Assembly (NCBI RefSeq): GCF_018729455.1
Contig: NZ_JAHHZF010000005.1
Coordinates: 402,996-466,995 of the forward strand
From: Prosthecodimorpha staleyi
Lineage (GTDB): Bacteria; Pseudomonadota; Alphaproteobacteria; Rhizobiales; Ancalomicrobiaceae
DNA: 64,000 nt
Direction: 5' to 3'
Under the pieces are notes generated by a model. That model ran no database searches, had not been told where the DNA came from, and was given only the letters and a program-made list of their open reading frames with translations. The translations under genes and the position numbers were made by a program. Positions within the stretch are counted from its first letter, which is position 1. Every line of letters starts with the position of its first letter. This document shows, piece after piece, positions 8,301-17,071 of the stretch.

Positions 8301-10063
8301 GCCTCGTTGCCGAAGGATTTCAACGCCTTCAGAAGGGCCGCATCCTTGCGGATGCTGGACGGCGCGCCGTTGAAGACCCGCACCGAACCCTGCCCCCAAG
8401 TCCAGGGCTTGTACCAGCGCCGGCGATCGACGCTGAGCACGTCGGCCAGCCGGCGGTTGACCTCGCCGAGTTCGTGGCGGAGCTGCGCGGCCTTGCGGCC
8501 CTCGGCGGGCGCCTCGCGCAGGGCACGGCATTCGGACAGCGTGTGGGCGAGATCGCGGCGCAGCGGACGGAAATAGTCGAGCAGCTTGTCGCGGTCGGCC
8601 GGCTTCAGGTCCTCTTCCCGCAATTGCGCGAGATCGAGGATGTCTTTCGGCAGCGGCCCGTAGTCGCGCTCGAACCGCGCCGTGATGGTGGCGACGGACT
8701 GCCGGGCGCCGCGCTCTTCCTCGAAGGGCAGGCACGCCCTGTCGAAGGCGGCATCGTGACCCTGCAGGCCTTCGAAGGTCTCGCCGTCGCGGATCATGCC
8801 GGCCAGCGTCGACAACCCCTCGGCAGCCTTGCCGCGCCGGACCGGGTCGAGGCTGTCGCCGTTGTCGCGAATGTTCGGCAGGGCCGATGCGATGGAGCGC
8901 ATCGCGCCGCCGAGCGGGAATTTGGGATCCTTGTCGAGGATCCGCCCGAAGCTGGCGACCGCATCGCGGGCGTCGAGCCGCATGCCGATCTCGGCGACCA
9001 GCCGGTCGATCTCGCCCCGCGCCTTGGCGGATGCCTCCTGGCCGTGCAGGTTGCCGAGCGCCTCGCCATAGCCGGAGAGCGCCTCGCGGAATTCCGCCAG
9101 CGTGAACGGCTCGCCGCCATCGGTCAGGACCGGCTCGCGGCCGGCGCCGAATTCGTCGATCATCCGGCCGACCTGCCGCACGGTCGCCTCGCTCACGCCC
9201 GGGCGGCCGATGCCGTGGCTGGCATTGTGCAGCGACCACAGCGCGGTCATCACGCCGCCCTTGGTCAGGGGGCCGTCCAGGTTCGCGCCCAGGCGCGGGA
9301 ATTCGGCACCGATCTGGGTCGCGACGATCCGGTCGCGCAGCTTGAGAAGTTCGGCGACGGCGCCCTCCAGTCCGGCGATGTCGTCCTTGGCCTGCCGGAT
9401 CGCCTCCGGGTCGATCGGATCGGTCGTTTCCAGCCGATGCAGATGATCGCGCGCCGTCGCCAGCGCCGTGCGCCGGTCGACCAGCAGGTCGCCGACGACC
9501 GCCTGCTGCTTTGCCGCATCGCCCTTCAACTTCAACTGGTCGCCGACCAGAGCCGTCTCCCGGGCCAGGCGCTCCTGCGGAGTCGTCAAGGTCTCGCGCG
9601 GAACGTCCTTCATCAGCAGGTTGCGGAAGCCCTCCTCAAGCGCCGTCGCCCCCTTGCGCAGATCGGCGAGCTTCTCGCCGAAGGTCTTGGCCGGAGCCTG
9701 CCCACCCTGCACTTGGCCACCCTGGACTTGGCCACCCTGCCCCTGGACAAGCGGCACCTGCCCGCCCTGCACGTTCCCGCCCTGGACGTTTCCGACTTGG
9801 ACCTGGCCGCCGACCTGGGTCTTCTTGCGCTGGATCGCGCCGCCGGGATCGCCCTTGGCGAGGCGTCCGAGCAGCAGGGCACCGCGATGCCCCTTGCGGG
9901 TCAGGACATGGTCGCCCTTGTAGCGGTGTTGCGAGGCGACTTTCGGCTTGTCCGTAGTCTTGGCCCGCTTGAAGGCATGGACCGACCCCTGTTGGGTCTT
10001 GCCGCCGCCGAAAAGCGCGCGCAGGGAGAAGCCCGATTTGATGCTGAGATTGGTATCGACCAC
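5384..10063 (-). CDS. Giant predicted type III effector, AvrE-like
   Basis: A 1559-residue protein starting at GTG 10063 (GGGGGG ribosome site), 29 bp downstream of a CesT-type chaperone gene. Four regions can be seen: a basic Ser/Lys-rich N-terminus with no Sec signal, as in effectors; a VQGGQ-type repeat at about residues 85-122; a long, mostly helical charged body (about 130-1100); and a beta-rich stretch (about 1107-1330) of alternating short strands such as VELTAEGSVGVEGSVGY and MQAQAQVGLSTG. A mixed tail ends in VPPPK. Size, chaperone pairing and the late beta-strand region resemble AvrE/DspE effectors, which form a pore in host membranes. No WxxxE or ERMRS-type tail is evident, so the family assignment is a hypothesis; the effector role is firmer. 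Confidence 0.6.
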   Translation of the reverse strand: MVDTNLSIKSGFSLRALFGGGKTQQGSVHAFKRAKTTDKPKVASQHRYKGDHVLTRKGHRGALLLGRLAKGDPGGAIQRKKTQVGGQVQVGNVQGGNVQGGQVPLVQGQGGQVQGGQVQGGQAPAKTFGEKLADLRKGATALEEGFRNLLMKDVPRETLTTPQERLARETALVGDQLKLKGDAAKQQAVVGDLLVDRRTALATARDHLHRLETTDPIDPEAIRQAKDDIAGLEGAVAELLKLRDRIVATQIGAEFPRLGANLDGPLTKGGVMTALWSLHNASHGIGRPGVSEATVRQVGRMIDEFGAGREPVLTDGGEPFTLAEFREALSGYGEALGNLHGQEASAKARGEIDRLVAEIGMRLDARDAVASFGRILDKDPKFPLGGAMRSIASALPNIRDNGDSLDPVRRGKAAEGLSTLAGMIRDGETFEGLQGHDAAFDRACLPFEEERGARQSVATITARFERDYGPLPKDILDLAQLREEDLKPADRDKLLDYFRPLRRDLAHTLSECRALREAPAEGRKAAQLRHELGEVNRRLADVLSVDRRRWYKPWTWGQGSVRVFNGAPSSIRKDAALLKALKSFGNEASGRDVAFLMARIAHLEAQTLKAEHHALGLHPGLDLASLDPQPGSPLAHVGISNEDLRAIGVTPTDLAEVETLVGQMNRQGVGGVDDVHQVTKSINDVARIVLKSGLTQGMIDGYQAESNRALGSEVLDILVGDADARYRKAHLMPVRTERTGGRSGLSLDDPTVSGHFKDVASQIRRDLSGGDPQDPVWTGLVDQGRQYRGLEDAIVEVYQDYRGVEDRIEASRKIITDANADDQRGIKVSANDPRGLRSAKSVLAALKIKEEYDAAIQRRDLPAARDAERRMNGLLDDLRGYDTGSMHRSGWAKMTARLRERPDIGELAKLKDVCEAIVFIRETGPSLLEKHGGEIETGGGALDDLVAQRRQAHPQVMGRVTDMVRAAVLSEWAAGGFSHAKTDLTVKDGVSETFDPGTDPARKSIETRLKGWGLDLDAFAPEIDSVLYSRMSASDMRQWFQEAQLSPETVDRIRVENPAFFSKAGMVDLMKSIGHGFTPDGLLNRKVMDESTKSSLISMLSSFQEGDKLDLRAGQRITLDSGKIPVEPSGLVGIKAKLSGAHIGQFEIERGSDGFKLHLRTGGEGRGNLDLVVGKKFDVAPGVELTAEGSVGVEGSVGYLSGVSISFANSPEGCQAMVNLVAKMVDGGKIDLWDWQDATDVGGTSETRGRIGANAQVTGRAQVGGKGPKLSGVSDTLGVGMQAQAQVGLSTGRKDVTTESQREITRKGEVDVTLTAGANVSVYARLYNPLNMGTGALAGLGGQQGANQHFGMSSGSDGIKGTSDDKPLYNITDNVQNTDLVGIGVSTSVSCVSKWKQVSDPDGTFKKVEKVRQANLSQGLIQAFAAVDTPEMQRILNAPGNEVFRSDFQAFMKLMGPRDSIAVTYSIKAERLAEANELIVRANASRRQGDGRMAERLERQARAIVNDDANYVPAKIGLITTSLRKEEVTNLNARWLKWDSFSDGKAEHTGVTLQVPPPK
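9697..9812 (-). repeat. In-frame VQGGQ/VGN short repeats inside the giant effector
   Basis: About eight degenerate 12-21-bp units encode runs of VQGG-Q, VQGG-N and similar between the basic N-terminal segment and the helical body (residues about 85-122). They probably form a flexible linker separating the secretion/chaperone-binding region from the effector body. The units are coding, so this is not a CRISPR array. Confidence 0.7.
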
Positions 10064-10092
10064 GGCTGCCCCCCGGCGCTCGAACGTGACGG

Positions 10093-10539
10093 TCAGATGC
10101 GCACGAAATGCTGCGCGATCTCGGTATCGAGCGTTCCGGACGCCGGGAGGGCGTCGCTGTGGCGCAAGGCGCCGATCGCCGTCGCAAAGGCTTCCAGAAA
10201 GGCGGTCAGCCGGGCGGTATCCAGCCCGTCGAGCGAAATGGCGCAGCACAGGCGCAGGGCATCGCCCTCCGGATCGAGCGCGAGCCAGGCGTTGGACAGC
10301 GGGTGCCCGAACAGATTGAGCCGCATCGCGGCTTCCAGATCGGCCGCGCGGTTCGGGCCGAGCCGACGGATGGCGGCCTGCAGGTAGACGAAGCTCGATC
10401 CTTCCGGGCTTTCGAGCGAGAAGCTCTCGTCGTCGAGAACCAGGGTCAGGACGCCGGACGGATCGGGCGACAGGTCTTCGCCGATTTCCGCCCCGAGATC
10501 GGCGAGCAGTTGGAGGAAGGCGTCGGACGACTGGTGCAT
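10093..10539 (-). CDS. CesT-type type III secretion chaperone for the giant effector
   Basis: A 148-residue acidic protein with the layout of class I type III chaperones: an N-terminal helix (SDAFLQLLADLGAEIGEDL), beta strands (GVLTLVLDDESFSLES), then an AAMRLNLFGHPLSNAWLALD segment corresponding to the usual LLEANLFW...GATLGLD core, and a C-terminal helix. Such proteins are small cytoplasmic dimers that keep an effector's N-terminus secretion-competent. It sits 29 bp upstream of the giant effector, as DspF/AvrF accompany DspE/AvrE. The ATG at 10539 is preferred over the in-frame TTG at 10584. Confidence 0.75.
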   Translation of the reverse strand: MHQSSDAFLQLLADLGAEIGEDLSPDPSGVLTLVLDDESFSLESPEGSSFVYLQAAIRRLGPNRAADLEAAMRLNLFGHPLSNAWLALDPEGDALRLCCAISLDGLDTARLTAFLEAFATAIGALRHSDALPASGTLDTEIAQHFVRI

Positions 10540-10851
10540 CCCCGATGTCCCGCGACTGAAGGCGCAGCCCCGGACGATGCGCAAAGCGCCGCTCGCCCCG
10601 AAAGCCCGCCGCTTCGAGAACCGGGAGCAGCACGAATCCGTGCAGAAGATTCAAAGCCCGCCCCGGCAGCGACCTGCGGCGCAATCCGGGCCGGCCGCTG
10701 CGGGCAGGACCGGATTCGGCCACAGCCGGGCACGTTAGTGATCTTCCACAATGGCGATGTGACAGTCGGGCGCCGGGGACGGGAACAGCATCGTTGCCGG
10801 CGGCCGGGTTTGCCGACGGTCGCGACGGAGGGCGGCGGGGGACCGGTTCGT
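10540..10851. other. Intergenic, upstream of the effector module
   Basis: 312 bp with no convincing gene. It must hold the promoter of the chaperone-effector pair. A short hairpin GCACG-AATC-CGTGC is present near 10627-10640. I see no recognisable type III regulator box. Confidence 0.5.
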
Positions 10852-11163
10852 CTAGGGGCGAAGGCCGTGCGGCGTGCGGCGCGCCGTTTCGGGCAGCGCC
10901 CGCTTGCGCACCGGGTCGGCGGGCAGCGGGTCGGCGGGCAGCGGCCCGACCAGATCCATGGCGCCGATCAGCAGCGCGGCGGCAAAACCGATCTGCACGG
11001 CCAGAACGGACAGAATGGCGGAGCCCGGCGCCCAGCCCCAGACCAGGGCCGCGACCGCATGCAGCGCCAATGCCGCCAGCGAAAGCAGCGCAAGGGCGTT
11101 CACCCGGCAAAAGAGCCCGGACAGGAGGCCACTCAGGACTGCCACCGCGAGGAGGACGATCAT
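10852..11163 (-). CDS. Small hypothetical membrane protein
   Basis: About 103 residues if translation starts at the ATG at 11163 (an in-frame TTG at 11199 is the alternative). It has three hydrophobic segments (MIVLLAVAVLSGLLSGLF, LALLSLAALALHAVAALVW, SAILSVLAVQIGFAAALL) followed by a Pro/Arg-rich cytoplasmic tail with a duplicated LPADP. Nothing in it points to a known family. It is on the same strand as, and upstream of, the effector module, but a 312-bp gap separates them. Confidence 0.55.
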   Translation of the reverse strand: MIVLLAVAVLSGLLSGLFCRVNALALLSLAALALHAVAALVWGWAPGSAILSVLAVQIGFAAALLIGAMDLVGPLPADPLPADPVRKRALPETARRTPHGLRP

Positions 11164-11363
11164 GGACCGGTTCGCCTTCAGGACTTCGACGACGCTCAAG
11201 ATAATGCGAAGCTATGAATAGCATATTTATGAATATCTACGCATTTCCTGAGTTCGTAGCCGGTGCCGTCCCGGATACAATTCTCTCGATCCGATTCATC
11301 AATTCTTGACTCTGCTGCGATCGGAGCTCAGTCGACGGTTTCGGCCGGCGCCGACGGTCCGCT

Positions 11364-11804
11364 TCAGATCGGGAGTTCGCGCCCCTCGAAAAGCGCGGCG
11401 GGCACCGCCAGCGTGGCCAGCCGCGGCTCGCCGATGTCGAAGGCGACCAGCTGCCACCAGAAGAGACGCTTGCGCCGCCCGTTGCGCATCGCCGTCCAGG
11501 GAATCAAGAGCGGCGGATGTCCGATCCGGAACAGCGGCAGGATGGCGATGTGGAGGCCTTCCGGTGTGACCGTGATGGTCAGGGTGTTGCGATAGTTGAC
11601 CAGGCCCATCTGGCCGGATTGCATCGAGAAGCGGCGCCCGGACACCGGCGCCCGCGCCCGGTAGCGCTCAGCCACCCGTCCCCAGCCGCCGATCGCGGCG
11701 AGCAGCTTCGAAATGCCGGCGAACATGCCGACGAGAGCGAGCGGGAACAGGATGACCATCCCCAGGACCAGGGGGACGAGGCTCGAACCCGAAGCAGACG
11801 TCAT
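11364..11804 (-). CDS. Hypothetical membrane-anchored protein
   Basis: 146 residues from the ATG at 11804 (the in-frame GTG at 11816 lacks spacing from its ribosome site). One N-terminal transmembrane helix (SLVPLVLGMVILFPLALVGM) is followed by a beta-rich domain containing YRARAPVSGRRFSMQSGQMG and a closing FDIGEPRLATLAVPAALFEG. This layout resembles small inner-membrane proteins with a PH-like fold, but that is only an impression. It is isolated between the small membrane protein and the GGDEF-EAL gene. Confidence 0.6.
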   Translation of the reverse strand: MTSASGSSLVPLVLGMVILFPLALVGMFAGISKLLAAIGGWGRVAERYRARAPVSGRRFSMQSGQMGLVNYRNTLTITVTPEGLHIAILPLFRIGHPPLLIPWTAMRNGRRKRLFWWQLVAFDIGEPRLATLAVPAALFEGRELPI

Positions 11805-11842
11805 GGTCGCAGACACTCCCGGCCGGTGGCGGTCGCTGCCGA

Positions 11843-14800
11843 CTATAGCGAGGCCGACCGGTAACCACGAGCTTCGAGCGGCGCGCCTGCGCTTTCGACC
11901 GACACCGCCTCAACGTCCGCCGACGCCTGCAGGACGCGGGCGACCGCGGTCGGGCCGGCGCCGAGCATGAGCGGGATGTCGCGGTGCGGAACAGGACGCG
12001 AGAAATAGTAGCCCTGGACATATTCGCAGCCCATGGCCCGCAGCGCGTCGAATTGCCCGGCCGTCTCGACGCCCTCCGCAAGCGCCACGATGCCGAGATT
12101 GTGGGCGAGCCCGATGATCGTGCGGACGATCTCGCGCGAGGGACCGTCCTCCATCAGCTTACGCACGAAGCTCTTGTCGATCTTCAGCTTGTCGATCGGC
12201 AGCTGGCTCAGATAGGCGAGCGAGGAATAGCCGGTCCCGAAATCGTCGATGGCGAGCCGCACGCCGAGCGCCTTCAGTTCGGCCAGGCGGCGGTCCAGCC
12301 CCTCGCCGTGTTCGAGCAGCGCGCCTTCGGTGATTTCCAGTTCCAGGCAGCGGGCCGGCAGGCCGGCCGCCGACAGGGCCGAAGCCACGCGCTCGACGAT
12401 ATCGCTTCGCTTGAATTCGCGCGGCGTCAGATTGACGGCGACCAGGTCGAGGGCGACCCCGGCCTCGCGCCACGCCTGCAATTGCCGGCAGGCCTCCGGC
12501 AGCACCCATTCGCCGATCGGCAGGACGAGACCGGTCTCGTCGGCGATGGCCAGGAACCGTCCGGGCTCCATCAGACCATGCACGGGGTGGCGCCACCGGA
12601 TCAGGGCTTCGACACCGCGGACGCGCCCGTCCGCGGTCCTGACCAGAGGCTGGTAGTAGAGCTCGAATTCGCCGTTGTCGATCGCGCGGCGCAAGCCGAT
12701 TTCCGTGTCGAGCCGGGCCGAGGCGGCTTCGGTCAGATCGCCTGTATAGAAGCGCACGGTGTCGCCCCCGGCCGCCTTGGCAGCATAGAGCGCGGCATCG
12801 GCATGCTGGAGGAGATCGGTCGCGTGATCGCCGTCGCCCGGAAAGACGGCGACGCCGATGCTGACGGTGACGTAGAGGCTGCGGCCGCCCGACAGGGTGA
12901 AGGGCTGGTCGAACTGGCGGCGCCAATGCTCGGCCTGAATCCCGATGGCATCGCGATCCGAGACGCCGTGGATCACGGCGACGAATTCGTCGCCGCCGAG
13001 CCGGGCCAGAACCGCCCCGATCGGCATCCCCTCCTTCAGCCGGTTGGCGACTGCCACGATCAGTTCGTCGCCGACCGCATGACCGAGACTGTCGTTGACT
13101 GTCTTGAACCGATCAAGATCGAAGAACAGGACCGCACCGCCGGACTGATAGGCGGCGGCATTGCCGAGCGACTGGCCGATCGCGTTCATCAGCGTGGCAC
13201 GATTGGGCAGGCCGGTCAGAACGTCGTGATTGGCCAGAAAGGCCAGATGGGCCTCCGAGGTCTTCAGCTTGCCGATGTCGATGAAGGTGCCGATCCGCCG
13301 GACCGGGCGGCCTTGGGCGTCGCGCACGGTCGAGATGGTCAGCCATTGCGGATAGACCTCGCCGCTGCGCCGGCGGTTCCAGATCTCGCCCTGCCAGTGG
13401 CCGTTCTCGTTGATCTCCCACCACAGGGCCTCGTAGAAGGCCTTGTCCTGCAGACCGGAGTTCAGGATGCTGACCGGGCGGCCGACGGCCTCCGCCCGGC
13501 TCCAACCCGTGATCACCGTGAAGGCCGGATTGACGTCGATGATCCGACCGGTCGGATCGGTGATCATCACGCCTTCCTGCGTGTTGGAGAAGACAGCGGC
13601 GGCCTGTCGCAACGCCTCTTCGTCGCGCTTCTGCTTGGTCAGGTCGACATGCGTGCCGACCATGCGGATCGGTTCACCGGTGGCGCCGCGCACCACGAAG
13701 GCGCGCGACAGGATATGGCGCCATTCGCCGTTCTTGGCGCGCATGCGGAACTCGCACGCGTAGGAATCGCGACGCCCGTCGAAGATCGCGGCCGTCTGGT
13801 CGTGCGCGGCCTGGCGGTCGTCCGGATGCAGCAGGGCGTCGTGGCTCTCGATCCGGTCCTCGATCTCGTCCTCGCCATAGCCGAGCATCGCCTTCCAGCG
13901 CGGGGAGAAGTAGATCGTCCCGGTGACGAGGTTCCAATCCCAGACGCCGTCATTGGCGCCGCGCATCGCCAGATCGAAACGTTCCTGACTGGCCCGCAAC
14001 GCGTCCTCGGCCTGGCGGCGCGCCGTGATGTCCTGGAGCGTGGCGATCACCGTCCGCTCGCCGGACTTGGCATCGAGCGCGCTGGTCGCCGTGAGCGCGA
14101 CGATCACCATGCTGCCGTCCGGCCGCAGGAGCCGACGCTCGGACGACATGACTTGTCGCTCGCCGGAGAACAGCATCGACAGGGAGACCGCAACGGCGGA
14201 CCGCTCGTCGGGATGCACAAGACCGAGCGGCGTCCCCGTCTCCAGGTCTTCCGGGCCGATCCCGGTGATCTCGTGAAAGGCTCGATTGCAGCGGCCGAAG
14301 CCGCCGCCCGCCCGGATCTGGACGATCCCGACCGGCACCTGGTCGAAGGTCACCCGATAGCGATCCTCGGCCGCCTGCGCCTCGCGCTGACGGGCAAGGT
14401 CGGAAAGGACCACCCCGAGGCGCTGCCTCTGCCAGAGGAACAGGCCAAGGGCCAGGCTGGCCCCGAAGGCGACCGCGACGCAGACCGCCGCCGCAACGGC
14501 AAGGTGGCGCAGGCCGGCCAAGGCGGTATTCTCGTCGATCTCGGTCAGAACGAACCATCCCGGCACCGGCAGGCGCACCGCAGCCGCCAGAATGCCCGTG
14601 CCGTCGCCATCCTGCGCCTCGATCCGCCGGTGCCCGGTCGCGGCGAAGACCGCCTCCGGCGAATCCTCTCCGGCCTCTCCGGCGTCGCCCGGCAGGAAGG
14701 TCTGTGTCCGTCCGAACACGGTCTGCAGGCGACCGTCCATCGTCCGCATCAGTAGAGTGCGCGACCTGTCCCCGCCGGCCATGCGCTGGAAGAACGGCAG

Positions 14801-15664
14801 ATCCGGCAACCATTCGCCGACCACGAAGGCCTGCACGGGCGCGCCGGGCAGCGCCGGTGCCCCCGCCGGGTCGCCGGCCCGGAGCGGCGGCACCACGAGG
14901 TTGCGCACGGGGACGATCGCCCCGAAATGCGTATGACCGTCGGCCTGGCGATGCAGGTCGACCAGGCTGGTCACCTGAGGGGCACGCCCGACGCCCCGCC
15001 CGGACATGGCCGCGATGCGTTGCAGCATGGCCGCGTCCGGTCTGGCATCGGCACTCCCCGCCAGCAAGTTCCCGTCGGCATCGACCAGCGCAATCGCGAT
15101 GAAGCCGAAAATGTCCCGGGCGGCCTCCATGGTCCGGTCGATCGTCACGCGGTGGAGCGGTTCCCCCGACGCATCCGAGGCGGATCGGGCGATCGCCTCC
15201 AGGCTGTGCTGACGGCTGGCCAGCCAATCGGAGATGGCCTGACCGCGGGCCTCGGCGGTCGCCTCCAAGTGGTCGAAGACGCCTTGACGGAGGGCGCTAT
15301 CCTCGGCGCGATAGACCAGAATGGCGATCATGCCCACGGCCAGGACCGAGGCGCCGACCGCCAGAGGCTCCCACAACCGAAGCCGGATCGCCTCCTCGCC
15401 CGCCGCCGCCTCAAGCGGTCCGTTGCGCAGCACCATGTGGAGCAGCAGCGAGGTTACGGCGACGAAGAACAGACCTTTGTATTTCGCCAGCTCGGCAAGA
15501 CTCGCCGGATCGGCGATCTGGGCCAGCAGCGTGTCCGAAGCGTATATCCAAAGAGTTGCAAATCCTGCATAAAAAACCACGATGCGGACAGCGCGTGCCT
15601 TGGCAGAAAAGAACGAGATAAAGCGAAGCGCCATGGGATGCCCGGTCGCATCGGCTTCCAACAT
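11843..15664 (-). CDS. Membrane PAS-GGDEF-EAL sensor for cyclic di-GMP turnover
   Basis: 1273 residues. Three N-terminal hydrophobic helices precede a large periplasmic sensor region (about 115-380) closed by a further helix (about 385-410). Then come three PAS/PAC units (about 440, 570 and 690 onward), a GGDEF domain (LTGLPNR near 815, intact RLGGDEF near 888) and an EAL domain (VEALIRW near 1021, LEITEG near 1105, DDFGTGYSSLAYL near 1141, QGYYFSRP near 1218). Both catalytic sites look complete, so it may make and degrade c-di-GMP, or use GGDEF to regulate EAL. This second messenger controls motility and exopolysaccharide, which fits nearby nucleotide-sugar genes. The ATG at 15634 is an alternative start. 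Confidence 0.95.
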   Translation of the reverse strand: MLEADATGHPMALRFISFFSAKARAVRIVVFYAGFATLWIYASDTLLAQIADPASLAELAKYKGLFFVAVTSLLLHMVLRNGPLEAAAGEEAIRLRLWEPLAVGASVLAVGMIAILVYRAEDSALRQGVFDHLEATAEARGQAISDWLASRQHSLEAIARSASDASGEPLHRVTIDRTMEAARDIFGFIAIALVDADGNLLAGSADARPDAAMLQRIAAMSGRGVGRAPQVTSLVDLHRQADGHTHFGAIVPVRNLVVPPLRAGDPAGAPALPGAPVQAFVVGEWLPDLPFFQRMAGGDRSRTLLMRTMDGRLQTVFGRTQTFLPGDAGEAGEDSPEAVFAATGHRRIEAQDGDGTGILAAAVRLPVPGWFVLTEIDENTALAGLRHLAVAAAVCVAVAFGASLALGLFLWQRQRLGVVLSDLARQREAQAAEDRYRVTFDQVPVGIVQIRAGGGFGRCNRAFHEITGIGPEDLETGTPLGLVHPDERSAVAVSLSMLFSGERQVMSSERRLLRPDGSMVIVALTATSALDAKSGERTVIATLQDITARRQAEDALRASQERFDLAMRGANDGVWDWNLVTGTIYFSPRWKAMLGYGEDEIEDRIESHDALLHPDDRQAAHDQTAAIFDGRRDSYACEFRMRAKNGEWRHILSRAFVVRGATGEPIRMVGTHVDLTKQKRDEEALRQAAAVFSNTQEGVMITDPTGRIIDVNPAFTVITGWSRAEAVGRPVSILNSGLQDKAFYEALWWEINENGHWQGEIWNRRRSGEVYPQWLTISTVRDAQGRPVRRIGTFIDIGKLKTSEAHLAFLANHDVLTGLPNRATLMNAIGQSLGNAAAYQSGGAVLFFDLDRFKTVNDSLGHAVGDELIVAVANRLKEGMPIGAVLARLGGDEFVAVIHGVSDRDAIGIQAEHWRRQFDQPFTLSGGRSLYVTVSIGVAVFPGDGDHATDLLQHADAALYAAKAAGGDTVRFYTGDLTEAASARLDTEIGLRRAIDNGEFELYYQPLVRTADGRVRGVEALIRWRHPVHGLMEPGRFLAIADETGLVLPIGEWVLPEACRQLQAWREAGVALDLVAVNLTPREFKRSDIVERVASALSAAGLPARCLELEITEGALLEHGEGLDRRLAELKALGVRLAIDDFGTGYSSLAYLSQLPIDKLKIDKSFVRKLMEDGPSREIVRTIIGLAHNLGIVALAEGVETAGQFDALRAMGCEYVQGYYFSRPVPHRDIPLMLGAGPTAVARVLQASADVEAVSVESAGAPLEARGYRSASL

Positions 15665-15752
15665 TGGGATCGAGCCGAGAGTGGGGTGACGCTACATCCA
15701 AGCCCCTTAAAATCCGTTACATGAATATATTAGAGAGCATTGGATTCGTCGA

Positions 15753-16694
15753 TCAGCGGCGATCGAGAAACCACCCATAGGCGGATCGAATTCCATCCTC
15801 CAGGCCGATCCGCGCGCGCCAGCCGGTCCCGGCCAGCCGACGACCATCCATCAGCTTGCGCGGCGTGCCGTCGGGCTTGGAAGTGTCGTAGCGCACGGCG
15901 CCCCCGAAACCGACGACCCGGGCGACGAGCGCGGCCAGTTCGGCGATGGTCACGTCCGTTCCGGAGCCGACATTGACGTGGCCGGCATCCGAATAGCTCT
16001 TCATGAGATGCACGCAGGCGTCGGCGCAGTCGTCGACATGCAGGAATTCGCGCCGCGGCGTGCCGGTGCCCCAGACGACGATCTCGGCGTCGCCGCGCTG
16101 CTTGGCCTCGTGCGTCTTGCGGATCAGCGCCGGCATGACATGACTGGAGGCGAGATCGAAATTGTCGCCGGGACCGTAGAGGTTGGTCGGCATGGCCGAG
16201 ATGAAGTCGCAACCGTGCTGGCGCCGGTAGGCCTGGGCGAGCTTGATGCCGGCGATCTTGGCGATCGCGTACCATTCGTTGGTCGGCTCCAGCGAACCGG
16301 TCAGCAGGGCATCCTCGGCGATCGGCTGGGCGGCGAATTTCGGATAGATGCAGGACGACCCGAGGAAAAGCAGCTTCTCGACGCCGATGCGATGCGCGGC
16401 CTCGATGACATTCGCCTCGATCATCAGGTTGTCGTAGAGAAAATCGGCCGGATAGCTGTCGTTGGCCAGAATGCCGCCGACCTTGGCGGCCGCCAGGAAG
16501 ACCGCGTCCGGCCGCGCCTTGTCCATCCAGGCCCGGATCGCGGCCTGATCGCGCAGATCGGCCTCCGCCCGATCGACGGTCAGCACCGTGCAGTCTTCCG
16601 AGCCGAGCCGGCGCACGATGGCGGACCCGACCATGCCGCGATGCCCGGCCACCCAGACGCGCTTTCCGGCGAGCGAATAGTTCGGACCGGCCAT
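15753..16694 (-). CDS. fcl: GDP-L-fucose synthase
   Basis: A 313-residue bifunctional epimerase/reductase that converts GDP-4-keto-6-deoxymannose to GDP-L-fucose. Visible features are the NAD(P)-binding [25 protein letters not shown], the [13 protein letters not shown] stretch with the catalytic Ser/Cys, [11 protein letters not shown] carrying YxxxK, and the late [12 protein letters not shown]. Length is normal for the family. The substrate is made by Gmd, encoded about 18 kb away at 33934, so the pathway is complete but split. Transcribed alone, with AGGAG 11 bp before the ATG. Confidence 0.95.
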   Translation of the reverse strand: MAGPNYSLAGKRVWVAGHRGMVGSAIVRRLGSEDCTVLTVDRAEADLRDQAAIRAWMDKARPDAVFLAAAKVGGILANDSYPADFLYDNLMIEANVIEAAHRIGVEKLLFLGSSCIYPKFAAQPIAEDALLTGSLEPTNEWYAIAKIAGIKLAQAYRRQHGCDFISAMPTNLYGPGDNFDLASSHVMPALIRKTHEAKQRGDAEIVVWGTGTPRREFLHVDDCADACVHLMKSYSDAGHVNVGSGTDVTIAELAALVARVVGFGGAVRYDTSKPDGTPRKLMDGRRLAGTGWRARIGLEDGIRSAYGWFLDRR

Positions 16695-17071
16695 GGATGG
16701 GACGTCTCCTGGAAAGGCGATCCGGACAAGGGGCGTCGAGGGACCGCCAAGCTACCGGCTTTCCGGCCGGGTGGCTTCTATCACGGACGCCCTGGAAATG
16801 CAGTCCGGCCCTGCAGAGCGCAGACCCGACGGTAGGCTTCGCCATGGCCGGGTGACCGGAATGGCGCGGGGCCTTTGCGGGCGGCTCCGGGCCACGCGGG
16901 TGGCGGGAACGGCCGCGCAAACGGAGACAATGCGGGCGGCGGGGGCCGGTATCGAGCCAACCGGCGAAGGGTCCGGCCCGCACGAGGGGTCGCGAACGAA
17001 CGGTTCAAAATAGGCGATAGCGCCGGGATTGCGGCACCCGGCGGACCGGGCGCCGCATCCCGGTCTGGTTC
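16695..17071. other. Intergenic region, no gene seen
   Basis: 377 bp between fcl and the secreted-protein gene, both on the minus strand. Open frames here look like chance frames in GC-rich sequence. It should contain the fcl promoter; nothing distinctive was seen. Confidence 0.5.

Noticed and set aside
9697..9812. Possible CRISPR-like short repeats
   Set aside because: Units are degenerate, in frame and coding, with no spacers of constant length and no cas genes.
5420..10387. 1655-codon open frame on the plus strand opposite the giant effector
   Set aside because: Composition (Ala/Asp/Arg/Gly/Leu without domains) is that of an antisense shadow in GC-rich DNA; the minus-strand frame has a chaperone neighbour, a ribosome site and protein-like segments.
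11984..14755. 923-codon plus-strand frame
   Set aside because: Antisense to the PAS-GGDEF-EAL gene, whose catalytic motifs are unmistakable.
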